Origin: Bacilli bacterium
GTDB lineage: Bacteria; Bacillota_I; Bacilli_A; RF39; UBA660
Length of the DNA stretch: 5,961 bases
NCBI GenBank assembly: GCA_900758895.1
Contig: CAAETG010000185.1
Span: 1-5,961 of the forward strand
Reading direction: 5' to 3'
Position 1 is the first letter of the stretch; each line of letters opens with the position of its first letter. The notes beneath the pieces were generated by a model. That model worked only from the letters and a program-made list of their open reading frames with translations. It was not told the DNA's origin and did not search any database. Of the stretch, positions 1-5,961 are shown piece after piece. The position numbers and the translations under genes are program-made.

Positions 1-195
1 AATTCCTATAATTTGGATTGGATAAATAACTTTAAAAAAACAGGAAAAATAAAAACGATAGACAGAAATATTGTAGATAGTTTTATTAAAGATATATTTG
101 TTAATAATGAAAAAGGTGTAGATATAATATTTAGGTATAAAGACGAATATGAAAATGCAGAAAGGTATCTAAAAAGTAAAAACAATGTGGTATAA
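1..195 (+). CDS. C-terminal end of a large serine recombinase (partial, runs off left edge)
   Basis: The frame is open from base 1 to a TAA at 193-195, giving about 64 residues; the true start lies outside the window. A TTG at base 13 could in principle start a 60-residue protein, but no ribosome binding site precedes it and the frame continues upstream, so this is read as a 3' fragment. The visible pattern is a basic stretch (FKKTGKIKTIDRN), then VDSFIKDIFV, an acidic turn, then VDIIFRYKDEYE. This resembles the tail of large serine recombinases of Bacillota mobile elements, where a 'V.LID.I.V' strand is followed by 'I.F.F.DEY'. In that family an N-terminal resolvase domain carries the catalytic serine and the C-terminal region binds att DNA and mediates synapsis. 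None of the catalytic part is visible, so activity or decay cannot be judged. No hairpin terminator separates it from rbgA. The family call is by pattern recall only. Confidence 0.7.
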   Translation, partial: NSYNLDWINNFKKTGKIKTIDRNIVDSFIKDIFVNNEKGVDIIFRYKDEYENAERYLKSKNNVV

Positions 196-196
196 T
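188..196 (+). promoter_or_regulatory. Extended -10 promoter for the rbgA operon
   Basis: TGGTATAAT is a perfect TATAAT hexamer (191-196) preceded by the TGn extension (188-190). The bases 17 nt upstream (168-173, TCTAAA) are a poor -35, which extended -10 promoters tolerate. The hexamer overlaps the last codons and stop (193-195) of the recombinase. Transcription would begin near 203, giving a leader of about 50 nt before the rbgA ATG. This is a sequence-based prediction; an A/T-rich stretch can give such a match by chance, but the position is right and the same TGGTATAAT string recurs in the promoter at the right end. Confidence 0.6.
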
Positions 197-254
197 ATAT
201 AAGGAAAAACACTTGATTTAATTAAAAATTTAGTGCGAAAGGAGTAGAATTTTT

Positions 255-1139
255 ATGAAGAACAATGAAATACAAGGGGGGTTGCATAAAAGTGTAATCA
301 ACTGGTATCCAGGACATATGGCAAAGGCCAAAAGGCTTATGATGAAGGAATATAAACATATTGATGTTGTTTATGAACTTGTAGATAGTAGAATTCCTAA
401 ATCAAGTAAGATTGCTAATATTTATGATATTATTGGGGATAAGCCTAAGATTCTTATTATGACCAAAAAAGATTTAACAGATAGAGAAATGGCAGAGAGA
501 TGGGTTAAGTATTATGAAAACTTAGGGACAAAAGTAATTCTTGCTGATTTAAACCAAGAAGAAGATATTATGAATATAGTAAATACCACTCATGAACTTG
601 CAAGCGATATACAAAGTAAAAGAGAAGATAAAGGTTTGCTTTCTAGGGATGTGCGAGTTTTAGTTGTAGGGATTCCTAATGTTGGAAAATCAACGCTTAT
701 TAATCGTATGGTTGGAAGAAAAGTGGCAGAAGTAGGAAATCGTCCTGGTGTTACCAAAGGATTAGTCTGGCTTAATACGAAATATCATATTACTCTTTTA
801 GATACTCCAGGTATTTTATGGCCAAAATTAGAACAACAGGAAGTAGCTTTTAATTTAGCCTCTTTTTCAGCGATTAAAACGGAAGTATTAGATGAAAATG
901 AAGTAGCTGTTCATATTCTTAAAAAATTAAATAAATATTATCCAGAACAATTAAAAGAGAGATATGGTATTTTACCTAATCCGGTGGAGCTTGATTTAGA
1001 AAGTGCTTATCAAACAATTGCAAGGAGTATGGGAGCTATCCGGGGTGGCGAAGTTGATTATGAGAGAGTAAGTAATAAAATTATTAATGATATTAAAGGG
1101 GAATATATTAAAGGAGTTGTTTTTGATCATGAGCTCTAA
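255..1139 (+). CDS. rbgA: Ribosome biogenesis GTPase RbgA (YlqF), circularly permuted
   Basis: This 294-residue GTPase acts in the cytoplasm on late 50S subunit precursors (uL6-dependent maturation in Bacillus). It shows the circularly permuted order of G motifs that defines the family: G4 (TKKD, residues 70-73) comes before G1/P-loop (GIPNVGKST, 139-147), G2 (PGVTKG, 164-169) and G3 (DTPG, 183-186, followed by ILWPK). The N-terminal WYPGHMAKA block (17-25) and VYELVDSRIP (39-48) match Bacillus RbgA closely. The C-terminal RNA-binding helical domain (about 205-290) keeps PEQLKERYG and ends KGVVFDHEL. Start choice: ATG 255 follows AAAGGAG (238-244) with a 10-nt spacer. It adds about 12 residues before the WYPGHM block relative to Bacillus RbgA. 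G4 carries Thr in place of the usual Asn, a substitution I believe is tolerated in this family. It is the first gene of the cluster and its 3' end overlaps rnhB by 11 nt. Confidence 0.96.
   Translation: MKNNEIQGGLHKSVINWYPGHMAKAKRLMMKEYKHIDVVYELVDSRIPKSSKIANIYDIIGDKPKILIMTKKDLTDREMAERWVKYYENLGTKVILADLNQEEDIMNIVNTTHELASDIQSKREDKGLLSRDVRVLVVGIPNVGKSTLINRMVGRKVAEVGNRPGVTKGLVWLNTKYHITLLDTPGILWPKLEQQEVAFNLASFSAIKTEVLDENEVAVHILKKLNKYYPEQLKERYGILPNPVELDLESAYQTIARSMGAIRGGEVDYERVSNKIINDIKGEYIKGVVFDHEL
1110..1116 (+). promoter_or_regulatory. Ribosome binding site of rnhB, inside the end of rbgA
   Basis: AAAGGAG lies within the last codons of rbgA. It is 12 nt before ATG 1129 and 6 nt before an in-frame TTG at 1123. 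The longer in-frame start at ATG 1087 lies upstream of this site and has no comparable signal, so it is disfavoured. The ATG at 1129 is preferred because it is a canonical start and the protein then begins a normal distance before the catalytic GVDEAGRG motif. TTG 1123 would add only two residues. Confidence 0.65.
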
Positions 1140-1779
1140 TTTACTTAAGTATGAAAAAGAATTATATCAAAACAATATTACTCTTATTGCGGGTGTTGAT
1201 GAGGCTGGACGTGGACCTTTGGTAGGTCCGGTTGTTGCAGCAGCTGTTATTTTGCCTAAAAATTATGAATTGGAAGGTCTTAATGATTCCAAACAATTAT
1301 CAGAGAAGAAAAGAGAATATTATTATGATGTTTTACAAAAAGAAGCGATTAGTATTGGGGTAGGTGTTGTCTCAGCAAAAGAAATTGATCGCATTAATAT
1401 CTTAGAGGCAAGTAGAAAGGCGATGTACATTGCTTTAGAAAATTTGGAAGTGAGGCCGGAATATATTTTAAGTGATGCGATGAGTTTAAATGATATCGAT
1501 ATTCCGTCTAGACCAATCATTCATGGTGATGCATTATCTTTATCTATTGCGGCAGCAAGTGTGATTGCGAAAGTAACAAGAGATCATATGATGTATGAGT
1601 TAGACCAAAAATATCCGGAGTATCACTACAAAAAAAATAAAGGTTATCCAACCAAAGAACATATGGAATTATTAAAAAAATATGGTGTAACAGAAGAATA
1701 TCGAATGAGTTACAAACCAGTTAAAATGATATTGGAGGGAAAATATGTTAAAGAAAATCAAGAAGTTGTGGCAGAATAA
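1129..1779 (+). CDS. rnhB: Ribonuclease HII
   Basis: This 216-residue type 2 RNase H cuts the RNA strand of RNA-DNA hybrids and nicks 5' of single ribonucleotides embedded in duplex DNA, starting ribonucleotide excision repair and helping remove primers. Visible family motifs are GVDEAGRGPLVGPVVAAAV (from residue 22), LNDSKQLSEKKRE (51-63), LSDAMSL (114-120), HGDALSLSIAAASVIAKVTRD (132-152) and the late KGYPTKEH block. The likely metal-binding DEDD set is D24, E25, D116 and D134. The GRG at 27-29 is the family's loop for recognising the RNA-DNA junction. Length is slightly short but complete for a Bacillota RNase HII. Its start overlaps rbgA by 11 nt and its last 35 nt overlap the next gene, so the three genes are probably translationally coupled. 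The rbgA-rnhB pairing is conserved in Bacilli. The only uncertainty is the exact start codon (ATG 1129, TTG 1123 or ATG 1087). Confidence 0.95.
   Translation: MSSNLLKYEKELYQNNITLIAGVDEAGRGPLVGPVVAAAVILPKNYELEGLNDSKQLSEKKREYYYDVLQKEAISIGVGVVSAKEIDRINILEASRKAMYIALENLEVRPEYILSDAMSLNDIDIPSRPIIHGDALSLSIAAASVIAKVTRDHMMYELDQKYPEYHYKKNKGYPTKEHMELLKKYGVTEEYRMSYKPVKMILEGKYVKENQEVVAE
1734..1738 (+). promoter_or_regulatory. Ribosome binding site of the LtaS-like gene, inside rnhB
   Basis: GGAGG lies 6 nt before ATG 1745, a near-ideal spacing. It sits entirely within the rnhB coding sequence, so ribosomes finishing rnhB pass over it. This supports ATG 1745 as the true start despite the 35-nt gene overlap. 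Confidence 0.8.
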
Positions 1780-3775
1780 AATATTTAAGAATTATTTTTT
1801 GCTTTTTATTTGTTTTTGTTTGCTTGAAATTTTATTTCGGGTAATTGATGGAATGCCTATTTTTAATGTGGCAATTCTTCGTATTTTGTTAGGAATTCAT
1901 ATATTGGCTTTATTTTTTGGCTATCTTTTGTCGTTTTTACCAAAATTAGGTCAAAAAATGCTTGTTAGTTTGCTCGTTTTCGTTGCAACGATTTATGGAA
2001 TTGCTGAACTTGGATTTCATCATTTTTTAGGTGTTTATGCTAGTATTAGTACCAATTCTCAATTAGGAGCGGTAACTGGTTATATTGGCGAATTTTTAGG
2101 AAGTTTTCGTTGGACTTATTATCTTCTTGTAATTCCTTTTGTTTTCCTTATTCTATATTATCTATTTCTTGATTCTAAGGTTAGTTTGGATTTACCAAAG
2201 CGAAAAATGACGAAGGGTGTTGTCTTTAAAAAGTTAATTCCCGTCTTTATCTTAATGATTTCAGGACTGCTTTATTATGGAACTTTAAAGGCAGATTTTA
2301 TGCAAGATCCTTACCAGTCTAATACTACTTATGATTTATTTTTAAAACCAACAAATAGTGGCCAAGTCATTCGTAATTTTGGATTTATTGGATATGGACT
2401 TTTAGATATCAAAGAATATTTCTTTCCAGGAAGAGTTATGCATACAATAGAAATAGATCCTGATGAGATTAAAAATCAAGTAGAAATCTCTTTACAAACT
2501 ACACTTGATAATGATACTTGGTTAGGAATTATTGAAGGGGAAGAAGATGAGGAGTTAAATACTTTAAATCGTTATTTTATTAGTAATAATACTACGACAA
2601 CAAATGCTTATACGGGAATGTTTGAAGGAAAAAATTTGATTGTTATTATGGTAGAATCTGGGAATGATATTTTACTAAATGAAGAATATTATCCAAATAT
2701 TGCAAGAATAGTTCAAAATGGATATTCTTTTACAAATAATTATTCACCAAGAAATATTTGTAGTACAGGGAATAATGAAATGAGTGCGATGATTAGTTTG
2801 TATTCCATTAATAATAATTGTACAGCGAATGTTTATCAAGATAATACGTATTTTGAAAGTATTTTTCATTTATTTAATGAGGCTGGATATACAACAAATA
2901 GTTTTCATGATTATTATGATTGGTATTATGATCGTAATATCATTCATCAGAATATGGGTAGTGGTGAATTTTATGATGCGGTTAAATTAGATCTTCAATT
3001 CAGTTATGAATATGGTGCTTATGATACATGGGCTAGTGATGAAGAATTGATGGAAAAATATTTGGAAGTATTAGATACACAAGATTTATCGAATCCTTTT
3101 ATGAGTTTTATTACTACTGTTTCTTCTCATCAACCATATAATAGTAGCGAATTTGGTGATCTTTATATGGACTTATTTCCAGAAGAATATTCTACTGAAT
3201 TAAGAAGATATATGTCTAAATTAAAAGTAGTTGATAACGCCATTGGCATTTTGCTTGATGGACTAGAAGAAAGAGGGATTTTAGATGATACGGTAATTGT
3301 GTTATTTGGTGATCATTATCCTTATGCGATTGATACTGATGATTTAAATGAAGCACTTCCTTATGATACGGGAGTAGATGCGAATGCTGATCAAGTACCT
3401 CTTATTATATATAATTCCAGTTTGGAAGAAACAGAATTTTCGGAGTATACGAGCTATATGAATATTTTACCAACAGTTGCTAATTTATTTGGCTTGTCAT
3501 TTGATTCTAGGCTTTATTTGGGGACCGATGTTTTTAGTGATGAGTATGAAGGACTGGTAATATTCCCAGATGGTTCATGGAAAAATGATGTTGCTTATTA
3601 TAATGCTAGTACGAATGAAATTCATTATTATACAGAAAAGGTGTATAATGATGAAGAAATACTTGCAATTAATACTGAAGTGCGGTTAAAATTAGAGATG
3701 AGTAATTTAGCAATTAAAAGAAATTACTTTCACTATTTAGAGAATGCTTTTAATAGTGATACCACTTCCGAATAA
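1745..3775 (+). CDS. LTA synthase family phosphoglycerol transferase (sulfatase fold), membrane protein
   Basis: This 676-residue protein has the LtaS layout. Five hydrophobic helices span roughly residues 17-34, 44-64, 72-90, 123-141 and 163-180. A linker (about 185-295) follows, with an acidic patch EGEEDEE (264-270), then an extracellular alkaline-phosphatase/sulfatase-type domain (about 296-605). Key residues by alignment to S. aureus LtaS are metal ligand E304 in IVIMVESGND, nucleophile T341 in CSTGNNEMSAM, H462 in SSHQPY, and D523-H524 in LFGDHYPYA. LtaS enzymes transfer glycerol phosphate from phosphatidylglycerol to a growing lipoteichoic acid chain outside the membrane; relatives include primases and other phosphoglycerol or phosphoethanolamine transferases, so the exact product is not certain. 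No clear AxA signal-peptidase site is seen after the last helix, where S. aureus LtaS is cleaved, so it may stay membrane-anchored. About 70 residues follow the catalytic domain. It overlaps rnhB by 35 nt and ends 14 nt before topA. No gene symbol is given because orthology to ltaS is unproven. Confidence 0.9.
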   Translation: MLKKIKKLWQNKIFKNYFLLFICFCLLEILFRVIDGMPIFNVAILRILLGIHILALFFGYLLSFLPKLGQKMLVSLLVFVATIYGIAELGFHHFLGVYASISTNSQLGAVTGYIGEFLGSFRWTYYLLVIPFVFLILYYLFLDSKVSLDLPKRKMTKGVVFKKLIPVFILMISGLLYYGTLKADFMQDPYQSNTTYDLFLKPTNSGQVIRNFGFIGYGLLDIKEYFFPGRVMHTIEIDPDEIKNQVEISLQTTLDNDTWLGIIEGEEDEELNTLNRYFISNNTTTTNAYTGMFEGKNLIVIMVESGNDILLNEEYYPNIARIVQNGYSFTNNYSPRNICSTGNNEMSAMISLYSINNNCTANVYQDNTYFESIFHLFNEAGYTTNSFHDYYDWYYDRNIIHQNMGSGEFYDAVKLDLQFSYEYGAYDTWASDEELMEKYLEVLDTQDLSNPFMSFITTVSSHQPYNSSEFGDLYMDLFPEEYSTELRRYMSKLKVVDNAIGILLDGLEERGILDDTVIVLFGDHYPYAIDTDDLNEALPYDTGVDANADQVPLIIYNSSLEETEFSEYTSYMNILPTVANLFGLSFDSRLYLGTDVFSDEYEGLVIFPDGSWKNDVAYYNASTNEIHYYTEKVYNDEEILAINTEVRLKLEMSNLAIKRNYFHYLENAFNSDTTSE

Positions 3776-3789
3776 AGAAAGGAAATATT

Positions 3790-5814
3790 ATGAGTGAATT
3801 AGTTATTGTAGAATCTCCTGCAAAAAGTAAAACAATAGAAAAATATTTAGGTAGTAATTATCATGTTGTCTCTAGTAAGGGACATATTCGTGATTTAGCA
3901 ACAACTGGTAAATATGGACTCGGAATTGATATTGAACATGGATTTCAACCAAATTATATTCCGATTAAAGGAAAAGGAAAAGAAATCGCTGCTTTAAAAA
4001 AAATGGCTAAAGCTAGTGATAAAGTGATTTTAGCAACCGACCCAGACCGGGAAGGAGAAGCTATTTCTTGGCATTTATTTGATGAGTTAGGTCTTAGTGA
4101 AGAAAAGAGCGAACGAGTTGTATTTAATGAAATTACGAAGGATGTTGTTGTAGATGCCATTAATCATCCTCGTAAGATTGACATGGACTTAGTAAAGAGT
4201 CAAGAAACAAGAAGAATGCTAGACCGGATTATCGGTTTTCGATTAAGTAAACTCATGCAACGAAAAACAGGTGGAAAAAGTGCTGGTCGTGTTCAGAGTG
4301 TGGCTTTAAAACTAATTGTTGATCGGGAACGAGAGATACTTGCTTTTGTTCCAGAAGAATATTGGACCATTGAAGCAGATTTTAAAACATTTAAAGCTAG
4401 TTTAGAAAAATATCATAATAAGAAAATTGAAGTAAAAACAGAAGCGGAAGCAGATGAAATTTTAAGTAAACTTTCTTTATCTTTTAAGATTGATAATGTA
4501 GAAGAAAAAGAAAAGTTAAAGAAGCCAAAAGATCCATTTCGTACTTCTACTTTACAACAAATGGCTGCGAATCGTCTTAATTTTTCTTCAAGTAAGACGA
4601 TGCAAATTGCTCAAAAGTTATATGAAGGTATGAATATTGGGTCAGAAACTGTTGGTTTAATTACGTATATGCGTACGGATTCAACAAGACTTTCTGATGC
4701 CTTTGTTAATAATACAAAAAACTATATTAAGGATAAATATGGAGCAGAGTATGTAGGTAGTGTGAAAGCTAGCAAAGAACCGAAAGGTGCACAAGATGCC
4801 CATGAGGCTATTAGACCAACGAGTATTATGCGTACTCCAGAGTCTATTAAAGAATATTTAAGTAATGATGAATATAAATTATATCGTTTGATTTATATTC
4901 GCAGTCTTGCTTATTTAATGAGTAGTGCGAAAACGCTTGCTACTACTGTTAATTTAGAAAATAATGGTTATATGTTTAAAGCAACTGGTAGTGTTTTAAA
5001 ATTTGATGGTTATTTAAAAGTATATGGAGAATATGAAGATAATGAAGATGTTATCTTACCAGATTTTAAAAATTATCATAGTGATGTCGTTGTTGCAGAT
5101 AAGATTGAAAAATTCCAACATTTTACGAAACCAGCACCAAGATATACAGAAGCTAGTTTAATTAAAGAAATGGAGTCTTTAGGAATTGGTAGACCTAGTA
5201 CGTATGCAACAATTATGAAAACGATACAAGATCGGGGCTATGTAAAATTAGATGATAAGAAATTTTATCCAACAGAAATAGGTTTTGAAACCAATGATAA
5301 ATTGCAAGAATTTTTCAGTAATATTGTCAATGTAGAGTATACAGCAAATATGGAAACAGAACTTGATGAAATAGCGGATCATAAAATTAATAATATTGAA
5401 GTTTTACAAAAGTTTTATGATGAGTTTGCTCCTTTAGTTGATAAAGCATTTAAAGAGATGGAAAAGAAAGAACCAGAAAAAACGGGTGAAGTATGTCCAG
5501 AGTGTGGTAGTGATTTAGTTGTTCGAAAAGGAAAATATGGTGAGTTTGTCGCTTGCTCTAATTATCCAACTTGCAAATATATCAAAAAAGAAGAAAAAAA
5601 AGTTCAAGTATTTGCTAAATGTCCAAAATGTGGTCATGATATTATTGCTAGAAGAACAAAGAAAGGTAAGACTTTTTATGGATGTAGTAATTTTCCAAAA
5701 TGTAATTATGCAACCTGGTATGAACCAACGGGGGAGGTTTGTCCAAACTGTCAAAATTTATTAGTTACCAAAAATAAAAAGATTCTATGTGAAGAATGCG
5801 GCTATGTAAAGTAG
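3790..5814 (+). CDS. topA: DNA topoisomerase I (type IA)
   Basis: This 674-residue enzyme relaxes negatively supercoiled DNA by single-strand cleavage and passage, balancing gyrase and limiting R-loops. The Toprim domain (about 1-115) starts SELVIVESPAKSKTIEKYLG and carries E8 and the DPDREGE motif (D84, D86, E88). The catalytic tyrosine is Y293 in GLITYMRTDSTRLS. The SAGRVQSVAL block (164-173), QDAHEAIRPT (335-344) and GIGRPSTYATIM (465-476) are standard type IA motifs. The C-terminus has three topoisomerase zinc-ribbon modules with cysteines at 569/572/589/595, 611/614/632/638 and 651/654/667/670; the third is the shortest. Length is close to Bacillus TopA (about 690). The ATG follows a purine-rich AGAAAGGA (3776-3783) with a 6-nt gap. 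It is the last gene of the cluster and is followed at once by a terminator. RNase HII and TopA both limit the harm from RNA-DNA hybrids, which makes their linkage functionally sensible. Confidence 0.97.
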   Translation: MSELVIVESPAKSKTIEKYLGSNYHVVSSKGHIRDLATTGKYGLGIDIEHGFQPNYIPIKGKGKEIAALKKMAKASDKVILATDPDREGEAISWHLFDELGLSEEKSERVVFNEITKDVVVDAINHPRKIDMDLVKSQETRRMLDRIIGFRLSKLMQRKTGGKSAGRVQSVALKLIVDREREILAFVPEEYWTIEADFKTFKASLEKYHNKKIEVKTEAEADEILSKLSLSFKIDNVEEKEKLKKPKDPFRTSTLQQMAANRLNFSSSKTMQIAQKLYEGMNIGSETVGLITYMRTDSTRLSDAFVNNTKNYIKDKYGAEYVGSVKASKEPKGAQDAHEAIRPTSIMRTPESIKEYLSNDEYKLYRLIYIRSLAYLMSSAKTLATTVNLENNGYMFKATGSVLKFDGYLKVYGEYEDNEDVILPDFKNYHSDVVVADKIEKFQHFTKPAPRYTEASLIKEMESLGIGRPSTYATIMKTIQDRGYVKLDDKKFYPTEIGFETNDKLQEFFSNIVNVEYTANMETELDEIADHKINNIEVLQKFYDEFAPLVDKAFKEMEKKEPEKTGEVCPECGSDLVVRKGKYGEFVACSNYPTCKYIKKEEKKVQVFAKCPKCGHDIIARRTKKGKTFYGCSNFPKCNYATWYEPTGEVCPNCQNLLVTKNKKILCEECGYVK

Positions 5815-5828
5815 TCGCTTTTTCTTTT
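5798..5828 (+). terminator. Intrinsic terminator overlapping the topA stop codon
   Basis: GCGGCTA (5798-5804) pairs with TAGTCGC (5812-5818) over 7 bp with one G-U wobble and a 7-nt loop. TTTTTCTTTT (5819-5828) follows directly. The topA stop TAG (5812-5814) is inside the right arm. A ribosome terminating here would cover the hairpin, so efficiency may depend on translation. Confidence 0.6.
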
Positions 5829-5847
5829 GGTTAGTATTTACAGCCCC

Positions 5848-5882
5848 AACAAGAGATGAAAGAAAGGATCTCTTGTTTTTTT
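5848..5882 (+). terminator. Strong intrinsic terminator of the operon
   Basis: AACAAGAGAT (5848-5857) is perfectly complementary to ATCTCTTGTT (5868-5877), a 10-bp stem with a purine-only 10-nt loop. A run of seven T (5876-5882) overlaps the base of the right arm. It is 33 nt past the topA stop and clear of the ribosome, so it should be the main transcript end. The left arm is preceded by A/C-rich bases and not by a long A-run, so it is better suited to rightward than leftward termination. Confidence 0.85.
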
Positions 5883-5904
5883 GTGAATAAGTAAGCAAAA
5901 GTTG

Positions 5905-5935
5905 TTGATAGTTTTAAGATGAAATTTGGTATAAT
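5905..5935 (+). promoter_or_regulatory. Promoter for a gene downstream of the window
   Basis: TTGATA (5905-5910) is a good -35. TATAAT (5930-5935) with the TGG extension at 5927-5929 is an excellent extended -10. The 19-nt spacer is long, but the TGn element can compensate. Transcription would start near 5942. The last bases hold a possible start, ATG 5958-5960, preceded by AGTGAT (5950-5955), which could pair with the 16S 3' end; only four bases of that putative gene are visible, so it is not called. The location just after a strong terminator supports a new transcription unit. Confidence 0.7.
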
Positions 5936-5961
5936 GGAATTAGAAAAGTAGTGATAAATGT

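Noticed and set aside
6..212. Minus-strand frame encoding a hydrophobic 68-residue peptide that looks like a small membrane protein
   Set aside because: It is antisense to the recombinase tail. Reverse-reading AT-rich Lys/Asn/Asp codons gives Phe, Leu and Ile automatically. No ribosome binding site or promoter was seen for it.
210..235. Inverted pair CACTTGATTT / AAATTTAGTG in the rbgA leader as an operator, att core or riboswitch
   Set aside because: Only 8 of 10 positions pair, mostly A-T, in a leader too short for a riboswitch aptamer. It is kept only as a note under the promoter finding.
1323..1520. Minus-strand frame inside rnhB
   Set aside because: It is antisense to conserved RNase HII coding sequence and has no family resemblance or start signal.
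3641..3649. TATAAT (3644-3649) near the end of the LtaS-like gene as an internal promoter for topA
   Set aside because: It is encoded by ordinary Tyr-Asn codons, lacks the TGn extension, and the best -35 (TTCATT at 3621-3626) is poor. Chance matches are common in sequence this AT-rich.
3954..4160. Minus-strand frame inside topA
   Set aside because: It mirrors the Toprim-encoding sequence. Its Ser-rich, low-complexity content is typical of a shadow frame.
4176..4182. TTGACA-like -35 string within topA
   Set aside because: It lies mid-gene, codes for conserved-region residues, and has no gene start downstream that it could serve.
5515..5764. Overlapping frames on both strands across the zinc-ribbon region of topA
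   Set aside because: All three cysteine modules are intact in the topA frame, so these are shadows. No frameshift is needed to explain the region.
1..5961. CRISPR array, tRNA or rRNA genes, toxin-antitoxin pairs or other defence genes
   Set aside because: No spaced repeats, tRNA-like cloverleaf or extra gene-sized intergenic space is visible. The longest non-coding stretch is the 147 nt after topA, and terminators and a promoter fill it.

Overview
The window is an AT-rich stretch of bacterial chromosome. It is dominated by one compact, rightward gene cluster: rbgA (ylqF) - rnhB - an LTA-synthase-family gene - topA. Bacillota-type (low-GC Gram-positive) features point to the host. These are strong AAAGGAG/GGAGG ribosome binding sites, an LtaS-like membrane phosphoglycerol transferase, and RbgA, RNase HII and TopA proteins that read like Bacilli homologues. 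Tryptophan is encoded by TGG and no frame needs TGA as sense, so the standard bacterial code fits and a Mycoplasma-type code does not. An uncultured, small-genome relative of the Bacilli/Mollicutes is plausible, but that is inference.

Layout. Bases 1-195 hold the last ~64 codons of a gene entering from the left. They look like the C-terminus of a large serine recombinase, so the left edge probably marks the end of an integrated mobile element. An extended -10 promoter (188-196) overlaps its stop codon and is well placed to start the cluster. rbgA (255-1139) overlaps rnhB (1129-1779) by 11 nt. rnhB overlaps the LtaS-like gene (1745-3775) by 35 nt. topA (3790-5814) follows after 14 nt. There is therefore no room for internal terminators, and the four genes are best read as one operon with translational coupling at the first two junctions. 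Two tandem intrinsic terminators close it, the first overlapping the topA stop codon (5798-5828) and the second at 5848-5882. A new promoter (5905-5935) then faces right, toward a gene whose body lies outside the window.

Roles. RbgA matures the 50S ribosomal subunit. RNase HII removes ribonucleotides and RNA primers from DNA. TopA relaxes negative supercoils. Together these are growth and nucleic-acid housekeeping genes. The rbgA-rnhB-...-topA order is the familiar Bacilli order. In Bacillus the interval between rnhB and topA carries other genes, including sucCD and dprA; here a cell-envelope polymer synthase occupies it. I found no convincing novel defence or mobile system in the window. The most notable points are the recombinase boundary upstream of rbgA, the envelope gene embedded and coupled inside the cluster, and the double terminator.
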